Shown one piece after another: positions 1 through 10,800 of a stretch of DNA of 64,000 bases. The notes below the pieces were generated by a model. That model was not told the origin of the DNA and made no database searches. It saw only the letters and a list, made by a program, of their open reading frames with translations. The translations under genes were made by a program, and so were the position numbers. Position 1 is the stretch's first letter, and each line of letters opens with the position of its first letter. Source of the DNA: Thinopyrum elongatum (lineage: Eukaryota; Streptophyta; Magnoliopsida; Poales; Poaceae); the NCBI GenBank assembly GCA_011799875.1, contig CM022303.1, forward strand, positions 426,985,230-427,049,229. The letters run 5' to 3'.

Positions 1-206
1 ATTCTTCTTTGAGCTAACTTCCTCCTCAGCAACATAGTCCTCATCCTCTGAGTCTGAGATTCTCTTCTACCTTGTCCTAGTGGCTGCCTTGGGCAAATTG
101 CTTGGGGTGCTCCTGCTACCCTCATCATTGCTGCCAGAGGGACTAGTGCCCTCACTCATGCTAACTTGCTCCTCAGACTTGTTCTGGCGGTCACTTTGAT
201 CTGACA
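1..206 (-). pseudogene. N-terminal part of a second retrotransposon ORF, broken
   Basis: A frame starts at an ATG at 204-206 (an in-frame ATG also lies at 352-354) and encodes a Ser/Glu/Asn-rich polar segment beginning MSDQSDRQNKSEEQ. A TAG at 67-69 interrupts it, after which the same frame stays open to the window edge with an acidic stretch (SDSEDEDY) and lysines. It lies 3' of the gag frame of the Copia-like element. It has no recognisable domain. The acidic/basic low-complexity composition resembles accessory ORFs of grass retrotransposons, but that is an inference. Confidence 0.4.
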
Positions 207-359
207 TACTGGCAAAGCAAACTGATAGCAGACCCGGTGAATAGATATAGATGAGATAGAGTGGATGAGCATCACAAAGTGCAGAGTTTTTGCAAAACAA
301 ATGAGTCAAAAACTTAGTTTTAGTTTTCCACATAAAGCATTTCGGAGCTACCAATTTGT

Positions 360-1150
360 TAAACTCGGTGACACCGAAGCAACTTTTGGAGTCTAAACTA
401 GTGAAATCGGTCAGACCGAGATGCAGTTCGGTGACTCTGAGATTGCTAGGGTTTCACTAAGAGTTGAACTCGGTCGCACCGATTCATAAGTTTCAGTCAG
501 ACCGAAAATTACAAGTGCAATGGCCTAGGCCAAATCGGTGAGACCGATTTCTAGAATTCGGTCGGTCCGAGATGAGTTCGGCGGAAACTTAACCCTAAAT
601 TTTCAAATCAAACCTAATCTAATGGAGGTTTTCTCTGGATAGATTGATCTCATACGTGGTATAGAACATGGCATTGCATTGTGCTAAGAATCGGAGTTAG
701 GAATTAGCACAAAAGGTCGAACTCATAACCTAGTTCGGCGGTGAGTTCGCTACGGCGGCAACGGCGGGGTTGAAATCTGTTGACGGCGATGGAGACCGGC
801 GGTGGGAGGTCACTGGCGACAAGGAGACGATCCAGAGACCCGAGGCGGCAGAGCAGGACACGCGCGGGCTGAGGGGTTTTGAAGAAATTTCCAAAATCTC
901 ACCTCTCGATATATATATCCTGACCCTATCGGTGTGACCGAAAGGAACAACTCGGTGGCACCGAGATGATGAATCGCAAGCGGTTACTGCAACTCGGCGT
1001 GACCGAAAGGTTCTAATCGGTTGCACCAAGATTGAAAACCTAGAACAACTCAGTGAACTTGGTATGACCGAAATGGATGAATCGGCCAGACCAAAATGCA
1101 CAGAGAGGTTTTGGAAGTTTAAGTCTATGACAAATCGGGGACTCCGAGTG
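360..1150. repeat. Dispersed short palindromes TCGGT-N3-ACCGA (internal cluster)
   Basis: At least a dozen copies of a 13-bp hyphenated palindrome, consensus TCGGTNNNACCGA with variants, are scattered at uneven 20-100 bp spacing (for example near 365, 410, 470, 536, 942, 953, 995). They lie in the non-coding part of the Copia-like element between gag and the second ORF. The same motif is concentrated again in the LTR at 5080-5530. There is no gene in this interval. Confidence 0.75.
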
Positions 1151-1968
1151 CTCCTCACATAGAGTGGTTCGAATCTGACTTGATCAAACTTTGTGATGTA
1201 GCATGAATAGAGTTTGAGACAAGAAAAGCATAGATAGCTAGAGGAAGTTCTTAGGCATTCTTGTCCATCCATTTGGCAAAAGGGAAAAAAAACAAACAAT
1301 AAAAGCAACAAATGGATGTCCTCGAATGAGTAAAATATGCAATCAACATGCTCACACAATAAAGTGGCAAATGAAACATGTGGCAAAGCATGCACAAACA
1401 CTCTAGCATCTATCAAGCAATTGGCGATGACTAGGTCATCTATATATGAGTATATTGACTTAGAAGTCAAATGAGAACATTTGATCATAGGTCATACTCA
1501 TCATTTAAGCACAAGTGGGGTTACCACTTTTACATAAAGCATTGTTGTGTTCACACCATTAGAGGTTCTTTAGCTCAATTATTAGAGTAAAGCTCCCCCT
1601 AGATGTGATATCCCCCCAAGAGGGATGAACTAACCTTGGGTTTTGTCGATGATGACTTCATGTAGATGTTGAAGATGTGGATGCTCAATGTTGATGTAGA
1701 TCATTTGGAGCAATCCTTTGGAGTGAGTTGCACTTTCAATACCTACATGGGTTAGTCCCACAAGGAACAAACAAGGATATCCATAGACATAGAGTGATGT
1801 TCACACAAGATGATGTCCATGAAAGCATTAGGTTACCTTGTCCCTTGTCTTACCAACAAGAGGGTTTGTGACTCCTTGAACTAGTGCAAGATATGGAAGT
1901 TGTTTGCACTTGTCCTTGCCAAAATGATATGAGTGAAGTATGTTGGCAGAGTCACCCTCAAGAACTCT

Positions 1969-4148
1969 CTAGTTCTTCTTCTTCGGGATCCACATCATCT
2001 TGATGGGAATCCTTGGAGTTGTAGTCGTACTTGACGAAGTAGAACTTGATGTAGTCTTGGGAACCCAATTGACCAAGGCCTTAGGAGCTTCTTCAAATGC
2101 ATCAATCTCCTCTTGAAGCTTGTCCTTGCCTTTTTGCTTGTGGTCTTGTGGTGGAAGTTCATCTTGAGCTTGTGTCCCATGGAAAGAAGTAGGATCATAC
2201 TTCTCTTGTTGAGGAACAAACTTCGTCTTGGGGTATTGATCTTCTTCCCACTCAACTCCATTGGCATTGAACTTTCGTTCAAAACCAACACCTTGATTCT
2301 TCCGGTGCCTTCCTTGCTTGCGTACAATTTCCTCAAATTGCTTACTCCCGGCAAGGCTTTAGTAAACACCTTTCTCTATAATTCCCTTCAATAAGCTGTT
2401 TTCTTGCTCGAGTGTAACTTGGCTAAGAGAATCATTAGTGTAATCAAGAGAACTACTAGAAGCAACAACATTGGATTTAACATGATTATTGTTACTACTA
2501 GAAGAAGAATCTTTCTTACTCTTGTTGCTAGATTTTACTTGTGGCATGTAAGTAGACAAGAGTAAATGCTTGGCAATGTAAGAACTTTTCTTACGAAGAT
2601 CATCATTGATTGCCTTTAAGAACCCATGCTCTTGCTCAAGGTTGAGCTTTTCAAAGCGTAGCTTCTCATGAGTCTTTAAAAGTTCTCGATGATCTTCTAA
2701 GGTAGTTTCATGAGCTAACTGAAGAGTGTTTAGTTCTTTAGTTAGACGGTCAATCTCCTTCTTAACATCATCATTCATTTTATCTTGATTAGCATGATTA
2801 ATAGCAAGTTCATCATAGTTTTCATCACTAGAGTTGTCAACAAGTAAATCATCATCACCTAGCAAATCATCTTCATCACTATTGAAATCAACATACTCGG
2901 GGTGTGATACCTTTGGGCCTTTAGCCATGAAGCATCTTCCAATTCCTTCATTTGGTGAGTCAAATATGTCGTAGGAGTTGGTTGGCACAAGTGCTAGACC
3001 GGCAACACCTTCATCTTGAGTATATTCGGAGTCGGAGTGATAACTTCTCTCGGAGTGATGGTCGGAGTCGGAGCCGGATACCCATTCACCAACGTGAGCT
3101 TGATGTCTTCGTTTTGTGTAGCTCTTTGATGATTTGTCCTTCCTTTCTGAATCCTTGCTTCTGCGAGAGGTTCTTCGATCATAGCGATCATCTCTACTCC
3201 TTCTCTCCCTTGGAGGTGATTCTTCTCTTCTACTTCTTCTTTTGGGTGAATCTTATCTTCTTTTGTAGGGGGCCGTACACTCATTGGAGTAGTGTCCGGG
3301 TCTTCCACAATTGTAGCAATTACGCTCACGGCTTGAAGATCTTTTGTCATTGTAGGACCTTGACTTGGAACTTCTTTCCTTGCTTCTACTCTTGTAGAAC
3401 TTGTTGAAGTTCTTCACCATTAGGCTCAATTCCTCATTGAAGGTTTGTTTCTCACTTGATGATGTAGGAGTATCACATGAGGCTTTGTAAGCACCACTTG
3501 ACTTGTTGTGAAGCTCTTCCTTATCCTTGAGTGACATCTCATGAGTAACAATTCTTCCAATGACTTCCGTTGGCTTAAGTCTTTGTAATTGGGCATCATT
3601 TGGATCAATGTGCACACGGTATCATATTTTCCATCCAAGGCTCTTAGGATCTTCTTGATGATGAATCTATCGGTCATCTCTTCACTTCCTAAGCCGGCAA
3701 TCTCATTTGTGATGAGAGCAAGCCTAGAGTACATTTCATCGACACCTTCACCATCCTTCATTTTGAACTTGTCAAGTTGACTTTGAAGTACATCCAACTT
3801 GGATTCCTTGACGGAGTCGGTACCCTCATGCATATCAATCAAAGTATCCCAAATTTCCTTTGCATTCTCAAGACGGCTGATTTTTTTGAATTCTTCGGGG
3901 CACAATCCGTTGAAGAGGATATCGCAAGCTTGAGCATTGTATTGCAACATCTTCAACTCTTCCGCGGTAGCTTCAAGGTTTGGTTCTCTCCGATCAAAGA
4001 ATTCACCTTGCAAACCAATACAGACAATAGCCCAAACGGCGGGGTTATGTCCAAGAATATGCATTTTCATCTTATGCTTCCAACTAGCAAAATTAGTACC
4101 ATCAAAGTAAGGACCTCTACGGTGGTAATTTCCCTCGCTAGACACCAT
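1969..4148 (-). pseudogene. gag: Copia-type gag polyprotein, frameshifted with two internal stops
   Basis: This is the capsid/nucleocapsid polyprotein of the element, which packages its RNA in cytoplasmic particles. The N-terminal part (4148 to about 3430) has the UBN2-like Copia gag pattern: a start with a FDGTNFASWKHKM motif, then a helical region with EIWDTL and a FKMKDGE segment. A frameshift between about 3600 and 3430 moves into a second frame with a CCHC zinc knuckle (CYNCGRPGHYSNEC, ~3290-3330). That frame has an in-frame TAA at 3253-3255, an RS/basic-rich stretch, a coiled-coil-like Leu/Glu-rich region (~2880-2600), a second TAA near 2357-2359 and a lysine-rich end closing at TAG 1969-1971. 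No protease or pol domain follows. The start ATG at 4148 lies 72 bp from the primer binding site, as expected for gag. Confidence 0.75.
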
Positions 4149-4219
4149 ACTCTCCTAGGTTGTGAAACCAAGGCTATGATCACCAAAAGCTATGGAAATC
4201 AAGGCAAATGGAGATCAAA

Positions 4220-4231
4220 GCTCTGATACCA
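4220..4231 (-). other. Primer binding site (initiator tRNA-Met)
   Basis: Read on the minus strand this is TGGTATCAGAGC, complementary to the 3' end of plant initiator tRNA-Met. It starts two bases inside the LTR edge at 4234, which fixes the orientation of the element and the internal border of its 5' LTR. Confidence 0.9.
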
Positions 4232-4233
4232 CT

Positions 4234-5862
4234 TGTAGGATCGAAAGTATGTCTAGAGGGGGGTGATTAGACTACTTGACCAAATAAAAACCTAGCCTTT
4301 TCCCAATTTTAAGTCTTGGCAGATTTTAGCAACTTGGCACAAGTCAAGCAATCAACCTACACATGCAAGTCTAGGAGTATAGCAGCAGAATGTAAGACAT
4401 TTGCATATGAAGGTAAAGGGAGGAGTTTGGAGGGAGCAAACACAATGTTGACACGGAGATTTTTGGCGTGGTTCCGATAGGTGGTGCTATCGTACATCCA
4501 TGTTGATGGAGACTTCAACCCACAAAGGTTAATGGTTGCGCGAGTCCACGGAGGGCTCCACTCACGAAGGGTCCACGAAGAAGCAACCTTGTCTATCCCA
4601 CCATGGCCATCGCCCACGAAGGACTTGCCTCACTCGGGTAGATCTTCACGAAGTAGGTGATCTCCTTGCCCTTACAAACTCCTTGGTTCAACTCCACAAT
4701 CTTGACGGAGGCTCCCAAGTGACACCTAACCAATCTAGGAGACACCACTCTCCAAAAGGTAATTGATCGTGTGTTGATGATGAACTCCTTGCTCTTGTGC
4801 TTCAAATGATAGTATCCCCAACACTCAACTCTCTCTCACGGATTTGGATTTGTTGGAAAGATGATTTGAGTGGAAAGCAGCTTGGGGAAGGCTAGAGATC
4901 AAGATTCATATGATTGGAATGGAATATCTTGGTCTCAACACATGACTAGGTGGTTCTCTCTCAGAAAATGTATACTGGAAGTGTAGGCATGTTCTGATGG
5001 CTCTCTCCACGAATGAAGAGTGGGTGGAGGGGTACATATAGCCTCCACACAAAATCTAACCGTTACACACAATTTACCAAACTCGGTGGGACCGAATGAT
5101 AAAACTCGGTCAGACCGATTTAGTTCAAAATGTGAACGTTAGGATTTTCGGTGGGACCGACACATCAACTCGGTGGGACCGATTTCATTAGGGTTAGGGC
5201 AAAACGTATTCTCGGTGAGACCGATCACATAAACTCGGTAGGACCGATTTCTGTAATAGGTAAACAGAGAGTTGGTCAGGCAAACTCGGTGGGACCGATT
5301 CACTCATTTCGGTGAGACCAAAATGTTACGAAAGGGAAACAGAGAGTTTGCATTGCAAACTCGGTGGGACCGATCGCTCATCTCGGTTAGACCAAAACGT
5401 TACGAAGGGAAACAGAGAGTTTGCAATCCCATCTCGGTGAGACTGAGCTGACTAGGGTTTCTGGCAGTGGCTATGTCAAATGAACTCGGTGGCGCCGGAT
5501 AGATCAAATTGGTGGGGCCGAGTTTGACTTTGGTTTGGGACATATGTGGATATGAGAAAGTGGTTGAGGGCTTTTGGAGCATCTCACTAAGCATTTGAGC
5601 AAGCAAGCCATTAAGCAACACCTCATCCCCTTTTAATAGTACTGGCTTTTCCTATGGACTCAATGTGATCTTGGATCACTAAAATGAAAATGTAGAGTCT
5701 TGAGCTTTAGCCAATATGTGTCCTTAGCATTTTGAGCGGTCCACATTCCTAGTCTATGCCATGCCAATCATTGAACTTCCTGAAATAATCATCTTGAAAT
5801 AGCATTAGTTCAATGAGCTATATGTTGTTAGGAATTACCAAAACCACCCAGGGATAGTTGCA
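4234..5862 (-). repeat. 5' LTR of the Copia-like element
   Basis: On the minus strand the LTR runs from TGCAACTATCCC (at 5862) to CGATCCTACA (at 4234), so it has TG...CA ends, about 1629 bp. The internal border is set by the adjacent primer binding site. The outer border is inferred from the TG end, because the partner LTR is not in the window. A TATA-like TATATGTA lies near 5033. The outer half carries the TCGGT-N3-ACCGA cluster. Confidence 0.7.
5080..5530. repeat. TCGGT-N3-ACCGA palindrome cluster in the Copia-like LTR
   Basis: About thirteen copies of the palindrome lie in roughly 440 bp, most as AACTCGGTGGGACCGATT variants alternating with TCTCGGTGAGACCGA. Example positions are near 5083, 5105, 5168, 5234, 5283, 5360 and 5434. 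Some arms carry single substitutions (ACCAA, ACTGA) consistent with decay. Confidence 0.8.
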
Positions 5863-6370
5863 TGTTCACCTTGCTCTACTTCCCCAGCTCCTGACGTCGC
5901 TGCATTTGTATCTTTTACTATTTTTCAGGCCCCCTCATAGATAGGATCGATCGGCTATTCGAAAGCCACCTAAATTTTTACTGTTAAGAGTTAAAACTAG
6001 TTCATGCAGTCGAATCTAGTACTACTTGGTTCAAACAGGGAAGAAAGGGGGTAGGGGTGGGGAAGATTTGTTACCTGAATCTAGGACTTGGTCGAAAGAG
6101 GAAATAATGGGGGGGGGGGGAGTAGCAAAGACTGGCTATCCAACTGGTCTGTTGTTCTAATAGGGAAATAAAGGGAAACACAGTACAAACTCAATATAAA
6201 CCGATCTATTGGTTGAAAAAGGAAAGAAAGTGGGGACTGGGGGACAAGTCAACAGAGTATGTCCAGCACTAGATTTGCTAGCCTCACATAGTATAAGGTG
6301 GCTATACCGAACAAAAATGGGACCAACCCAGATATCCTATTCTGATGTTTGTTACCCCGAGCCCCTCTTA
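5863..6370. other. Unassigned spacer outside the Copia-like LTR
   Basis: I see no gene or recognisable element. A homopolymer G run lies near 6111-6121. This DNA is the presumed target of the Copia-like insertion and grades into the degenerate repeats that follow. Confidence 0.4.
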
Positions 6371-8240
6371 TGTAATGCCACTAGTAAAATGTAGTAGTCG
6401 CACTATTAAAAGTAAGGACACGTTTACCAATGTTGTTTTCAATGTAATGCCTCTAGTAATATGAATCAATGGCACTTTTTTTCATGTCCTGCTAAATTTT
6501 CCATTAAGATAAGTTTCTTCTTTTCGTTAGAAATGCAACTGTCCTGGTCTGCCTACTCTCCCGTGCCCAAATACCAACTCTTTAGCAGCTGTTAATGTAA
6601 TGTCGCTGGTAAAATGAAGCAATGGCACCATTAATGTAATGTCGTATTTAACGGTTATCATAGTTAATCCTAATGCCCACACTAATATCTAGTAATGCTG
6701 CTGCTTTAGAAATTGATACTGTCCTTGTAGGATCACCATTCAGATAAGGAACATGCTTCTTTTCATTTGATGTATGTTTCAACACTTGTTAGTCACCCTC
6801 CTTTCCACCTTTTTGTGCAAACAGAGATATACAGTTCACAATTGATCTTAGTTGAACTGCACAGATGATATCCAAATTATAGTTGAACATTCCACGAGCT
6901 TCACAACCAACCTTGATGTTGGTCAATTTTATTGCAACTAATGAAGAAGAAGCTGCTAGCTCATGGGACATTGCTTCATTTTAGGCGAACTGCACAAAAA
7001 GGTCCCATGAATTGAATCATCCATGTTGGTGACTGGTGTCATCCCTTCTACAATGGCGTTGACTGCAGATATGGTTCCCATCACGAGGTATGTTCCTTTT
7101 TGGTCCGACCATTTGCCAAAGATCCTGCATGTTGAGTCTGCTCTTGTGCTACTGTTTTGGCACTGCCATGATAAAGCAGTAATGTTATTATTTTGCACCT
7201 TAATCTAGTGGCACTATTAATTTGAGGCAATGTTTTGGCACCGCTAGTGCCACTAATTTTTTTATATATCGAAAGAGGGGATTTCCTCCCATTTCATTAA
7301 AGAAACCCAACCATGGAGAACCATTATCCGACAACATCTCAGTGTAAATGGGCAGTTATGCAACTATTACTAGAACGGACTGAGTACTAGCAGGAGACAA
7401 GTTCGCCACATAAGCTAGGCAGGTAGGGGGATGTAGCACCAGCTCGACCAAGCCTGGATTACAACCCAAATGCTACCACAGAAACATCAGGGGGGAAGAT
7501 AGGGACTGAAAGAGCCAGCTTCAGCATCCCAGTCTAAGCACCCCCGCCCTCCATCCTTGCGACGCACGGTACACCTCGCTTGCCACCTGCTTGACCCTTG
7601 TGCCACTGAGAAAATGAAGTAATAATACAGTTAAAATAGAGCGAGTGTCCTCTCTATCATTTCATTTCCAATGTAGATAAAGAAAGTGCTTCTCTTTGTT
7701 AGTATATGTTTCATCAACTAGTCCCATTGTTAATGTTTAAGTGTTTCTGCAAACTGGGGTGCTTAATTTTAGTTGATCTGCACAAAAATAGAGATTGGAA
7801 TGTCTCAAGGCCCCTCCTTGTACTACCGCTGTACACTGATGTTCATCACTGGCAGAAGGTGTATCGGGGAGAATTGGGTCAATTTCCAATATGAGGCCTA
7901 CCGTATGAGGCGTCTCAGGGCCCATCTTGCCCTCGCAGCATGGCATACTATGATAGTGTCACAATATTTTCTTCTATTTAGTAGTGTATGTTTCATCCAC
8001 TAGTAATCACGCTTTTTCATTATCTGTGCAAACAGGGTTATTCAGCTGCATTTTGGTGGAACTGCACAAATGTACGGATGGAACCGGCATATATGCAGAG
8101 TGCGAGGTGTGCCAAGTAAAAATCACCAACATCAACCATGCTCCATGTAAGCATTGGCATCCACCACCACCAGTGGGATGTGTGGCGCTCTCTGTGGACG
8201 GATCTTTCTTGGCAGCAAATCCTCTAACCAAATACTAGTA
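6371..8240. repeat. Degenerate repeats with recurring blocks (interrupted by a LINE tail)
   Basis: Several phrases recur in similar order: AATGCCACTAGTAAAATG-like blocks (near 6374, 6440, 6597, 7205, 7600), a GATAAG...CTTCTTTTC block (near 6500, 6735, 7675), TATGTTTCATC followed by ACTAGT (near 6773, 7706, 7987), and GAACTGCACAAA (near 6855, 6987, 7780, 8060). Spacing is about 230-300 bp in places once the LINE insertion is removed, which suggests an old, strongly diverged tandem array. There is no coding capacity. Confidence 0.5.
7255..7599 (-). mobile_element. 5'-truncated LINE 3' end with 8-bp TSD
   Basis: On the minus strand the segment ends in a LINE-like 3' tail (TTTAATGAAATGGGAGG...ATATATAAAAAAA) abutting GTGCCACT at 7247-7254. 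The same 8 bp occurs at 7600-7607 on the other side. An A-rich tail plus matching 8-bp flanks is the signature of target-primed reverse transcription. Only about 345 bp remain and no RT or endonuclease sequence is present. The TSD lies in a phrase that also recurs in the surrounding repeats, which weakens the match. Confidence 0.5.
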
Positions 8241-8474
8241 GCTTATATTGGCACTTTTCTAAGGAGTACTCTTTTCTGAAAGAAGCACCAATCTATTTTT
8301 CTTTATTTGCACACTATGTTATACATTGCAAAAATAATATAATTTGAAATTACATTCAGATACGAACCAAACGATACAATTTTTGGTGACATGCATTCAC
8401 CTTTTGCTTCAAGTACAGTACGTGGTCAAACTTTGACCCAAAATACGCAAAGCAAAAAATACTTCCAAGACCAG

Positions 8475-8670
8475 CGCTGCTCCTCTCCTCTTAAACCACT
8501 GCCGCTCCTGTCCTGTTCCAATCTAAATCCAGCGCCGCTCCTCTCCTCTTCCATTTCAAGACCACCGCCCCTCCTCTCCTGTTCCAATCCAAAACTAGCA
8601 TCGCTCCTCTCCCGTTCTAATCCAAAACCAGCGCTGCTTCTCTCCTCTTCCATTCAAAAACCACCGCCGA
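8475..8670. repeat. Pyrimidine-rich tandem repeat, ~35-40 bp unit
   Basis: Five or so copies of a unit resembling CCAGCGCTGCTCCTCTCCTC followed by a TTCCAATCCAAAA-like linker lie just upstream of the 8722-9177 reading frame. Both strands give spurious Ser/Pro/Leu or Glu/Arg-rich frames through it. Confidence 0.6.
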
Positions 8671-8721
8671 TGAGTGAAGGTGCTGTGGAGAAGTAGATCG
8701 ATGGAGGAGTACAACTGATAC

Positions 8722-9177
8722 ATGAGGATCGCAGACGGCGACCCTGTGAAGCTAGCTAGGATGTTGGAGATACAGTCTTGGTTTGACAACAAGGACCAAC
8801 TAGCGGCGATGGCGACATCCATGGCCAAATATCTGCAACAAAGCAAAAAGGCGGCGATACTCCCAAAGGGAGTCGCGCGGGAGTACATAGAGCTGCTTCT
8901 CTGGGCCATGGAGCAAACAGATTCACCGAATCCGATCGTGAGGCAGCGGTGGTGGGAGTATCGATCCAAGATGGAGCATCCACCAGAGATTGAAGGATCG
9001 AGCATCTATAGGGTGCAATTTGTGAGGGTGTCATGCCAGAGCGAGCCGGTGGAGTCTTCGTCGACCGAACCCAACTGCATGCGGAGAAAAGCAGTTGCCC
9101 CGACGACGCTTCCCCGCCATCCTCTCCCTCGCCGTTCACATCGTCTCACGGGGTGGTTGTCTGCCGCCGAGGAATAG
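8722..9177 (+). CDS. Hypothetical protein, unrecognised; possibly a broken gene fragment
   Basis: A 151-codon frame starts at ATG 8722 and ends at TAG 9175-9177. The first ~95 residues look protein-like, with a helical mix of charged and hydrophobic residues (MRIADGDPVKLARML, then LLLWAMEQ and RQRWWEYRSKME). The last ~50 residues are Ser/Pro/Arg-rich and look like non-coding DNA. The frame is also open upstream to an ATG at about 8701 except for one TGA just before 8722. I recognise no domain, signal peptide or membrane segment. It sits inside transposon-derived DNA, so it may be a captured host-gene fragment or chance. Confidence 0.3.
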   Translation: MRIADGDPVKLARMLEIQSWFDNKDQLAAMATSMAKYLQQSKKAAILPKGVAREYIELLLWAMEQTDSPNPIVRQRWWEYRSKMEHPPEIEGSSIYRVQFVRVSCQSEPVESSSTEPNCMRRKAVAPTTLPRHPLPRRSHRLTGWLSAAEE

Positions 9178-9179
9178 GA

Positions 9180-9790
9180 GGGGAGTGCCCCCCCAACCCA
9201 ATAGTCCGGCAGGTTGTGAATTGTCAGGAGGAGCTTAGGGTTGTCAGTATTTGCAGGTTGTGAATTGTGTTTTGTGTTGTGTATTTTGAGAGTACTTTCA
9301 GATATGAATGTCTTTTGAATTTCAGATTTACAGTATTGAGCATATGAAGTATTTTATGAATTATAGAGATCTATTTTTAGCACTTAAAAAATGTAGTTTC
9401 ATATAAAAGTGCAGACAATGTGATTCTCGGAGAAGAAACTGCAAGTTTCAGTTCCAGATAAGAAACTGCAGGTTTCAGAGGCAGAGCATTTATATTAACA
9501 CGCCCTTTTCAAACAGGGATAACATCCTGTTGGAAGTTTTATTCATGGTCGAAAATGGAACTACCAGCCAGTTAACATCATGCTGATCAACATTCATGCA
9601 TAGCACATCTTCATATGATGCACAGTCAAAAAGATATGCTATTTTCAAAATGCCCACACAATGTCGAGTGTGCGAAAAATAGTGAAAACGAGGGACAAAG
9701 TTTTGGCAAGTGTTGGACGTGGTGTGCGTAGATGACAATGGGGACCCACATGTCAATAATGGCAGAGGTAAAAAATTTGGAGATATTTTC
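9180..9790. other. Unassigned intergenic DNA
   Basis: No gene or repeat could be identified. Reading frames on either strand are short and lack codon structure. A short duplicated phrase (GAAACTGCA-GTTTCAG) occurs twice near 9436-9478. Confidence 0.4.
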
Positions 9791-9794
9791 ACTG

Positions 9795-9870
9795 CATCAG
9801 GTGGAATCGAACCCGGGCAGAACAGCGGTCAGGTAGTGTCACTTGGCCACTGGGGTAGTTCAGTTGTTTC
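9795..9870 (-). mobile_element. tRNA-derived SINE or tRNA-like relic (A and B boxes)
   Basis: On the minus strand there is an A-box-like TGGCCAAGTG (9840-9849) followed about 27 bp later by a perfect B box GGTTCGATTCC (9803-9813), the internal RNA polymerase III promoter arrangement. The sequence does not fold into an obvious full cloverleaf with an anticodon arm, and no CCA-adjacent acceptor stem is visible. A SINE head or tRNA-derived relic is therefore more likely than a functional tRNA. The 3' boundary is not resolved. Confidence 0.35.
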
Positions 9871-10099
9871 GGTAGAAATAAGCACATCATCTACTATTAC
9901 AGTAGCATGCCTTCCCCGGCTCCGGTGGTTTGTTCTCGTCCTCCGCCTTTGTGCGCTCACCGTGGCGCCACTGTCTGCCATTGTGAACATGCTGAACAAA
10001 CGAGAGGAATCTGGAGAGGACTGTACATGGACAGGTGGATAGTCGGGACCCACCAGGTCTACCGCTCAAAATACTTCCTCCTAATGCTATACTGACGTG

Positions 10100-10800
10100 G
10101 GGCCCACGGGTTTGTCAACATAGTTACATTTTTTTTAGGTGCTTCAATGTAGTTACTAAAGGAGATAAATTTACAACGAAGTCAGGGAGCTGGCAGGTAT
10201 CATTTATTATCAGTGGGCCAGCAAGTATCAGCTGGGTTGTGGGCTGCCCCGTCTAGGCTTTCTTTTTTAAGATGCGTAGCCCACGACATGCCGGTTTGTA
10301 TTTTCTTGAGGGCCGTCATGTATCGACCGTCTTATGGACCTCCCATACTAGGTTTTATTTTTCCTGAAACATCCGCAACCCAACTTATGTATTTTTTTGA
10401 AGAAAACGCAGAGGTCTGTTCTATTTTTCTATATAAGAATAGGAACGCCAGGTCCAACTTATGTTTCCCTTCTAACTATATTATATATATTTATATTATT
10501 TTATATGTTATTATATATTATTGTTATTGTCATCATATATTTAACAGATACTTACATATATAAGAAAACAATATCCCACGTCTTATTAACTTATAAAAAC
10601 AATTTTTTAACAATAAAATCCTGGATTTTTTTACATTAAGGCAACGAAAATCCTGGTGATTGTGTACAAAAGCTTGGCAAGATTTAAGGATCAATGTAAT
10701 AATAAAGCACTAATTATTTAAATATATTTATAACAAAATGCTCAGCCCCTGTTTATTTTTTGATAACATTGTTGCGCCCAACCCAACATCATAATTAGAA
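10100..10800. other. AT-rich intergenic stretch without genes
   Basis: This is a very AT-rich tract, especially 10480-10740 with runs of TATATTATT type. I see no reading frame with protein-like composition, no RNA gene and no element border. Confidence 0.4.

Larger units (their letters stand above)
1..5862 (-). mobile_element. Non-autonomous Copia-like LTR retrotransposon, truncated by window start
   Basis: On the minus strand the order is 5' LTR (4234-5862), an initiator-Met primer binding site (4220-4231), a Copia-style gag with a CCHC knuckle (4148 down to 1969), a non-coding spacer and the start of a second reading frame that runs off the window. I see no integrase, reverse transcriptase or RNase H in the visible part, so it looks non-autonomous. 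From 1968 to about 1150 there is no gene, only spacer with a purine-rich CTAGGGGGAGC motif (minus strand) near 1600, of the kind found at polypurine tracts. The 3' LTR and the second TSD copy are outside the window. Confidence 0.75.

Noticed and set aside
730..1488. 252-codon plus-strand frame
   Set aside because: It lies across the palindrome-rich non-coding part of the Copia-like element; composition is not protein-like and it is antisense to the element.
360..5530. Interpreting the 360-1150 palindrome cluster as the second LTR of the Copia-like element
   Set aside because: Only the short palindromes are shared. The LTR ends and the rest of the 4234-5862 sequence are not present there, and coding sequence continues on its far side.
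9795..9870. A functional tRNA gene
   Set aside because: The A and B boxes fit, but no acceptor stem, anticodon arm or terminator T-run could be placed.
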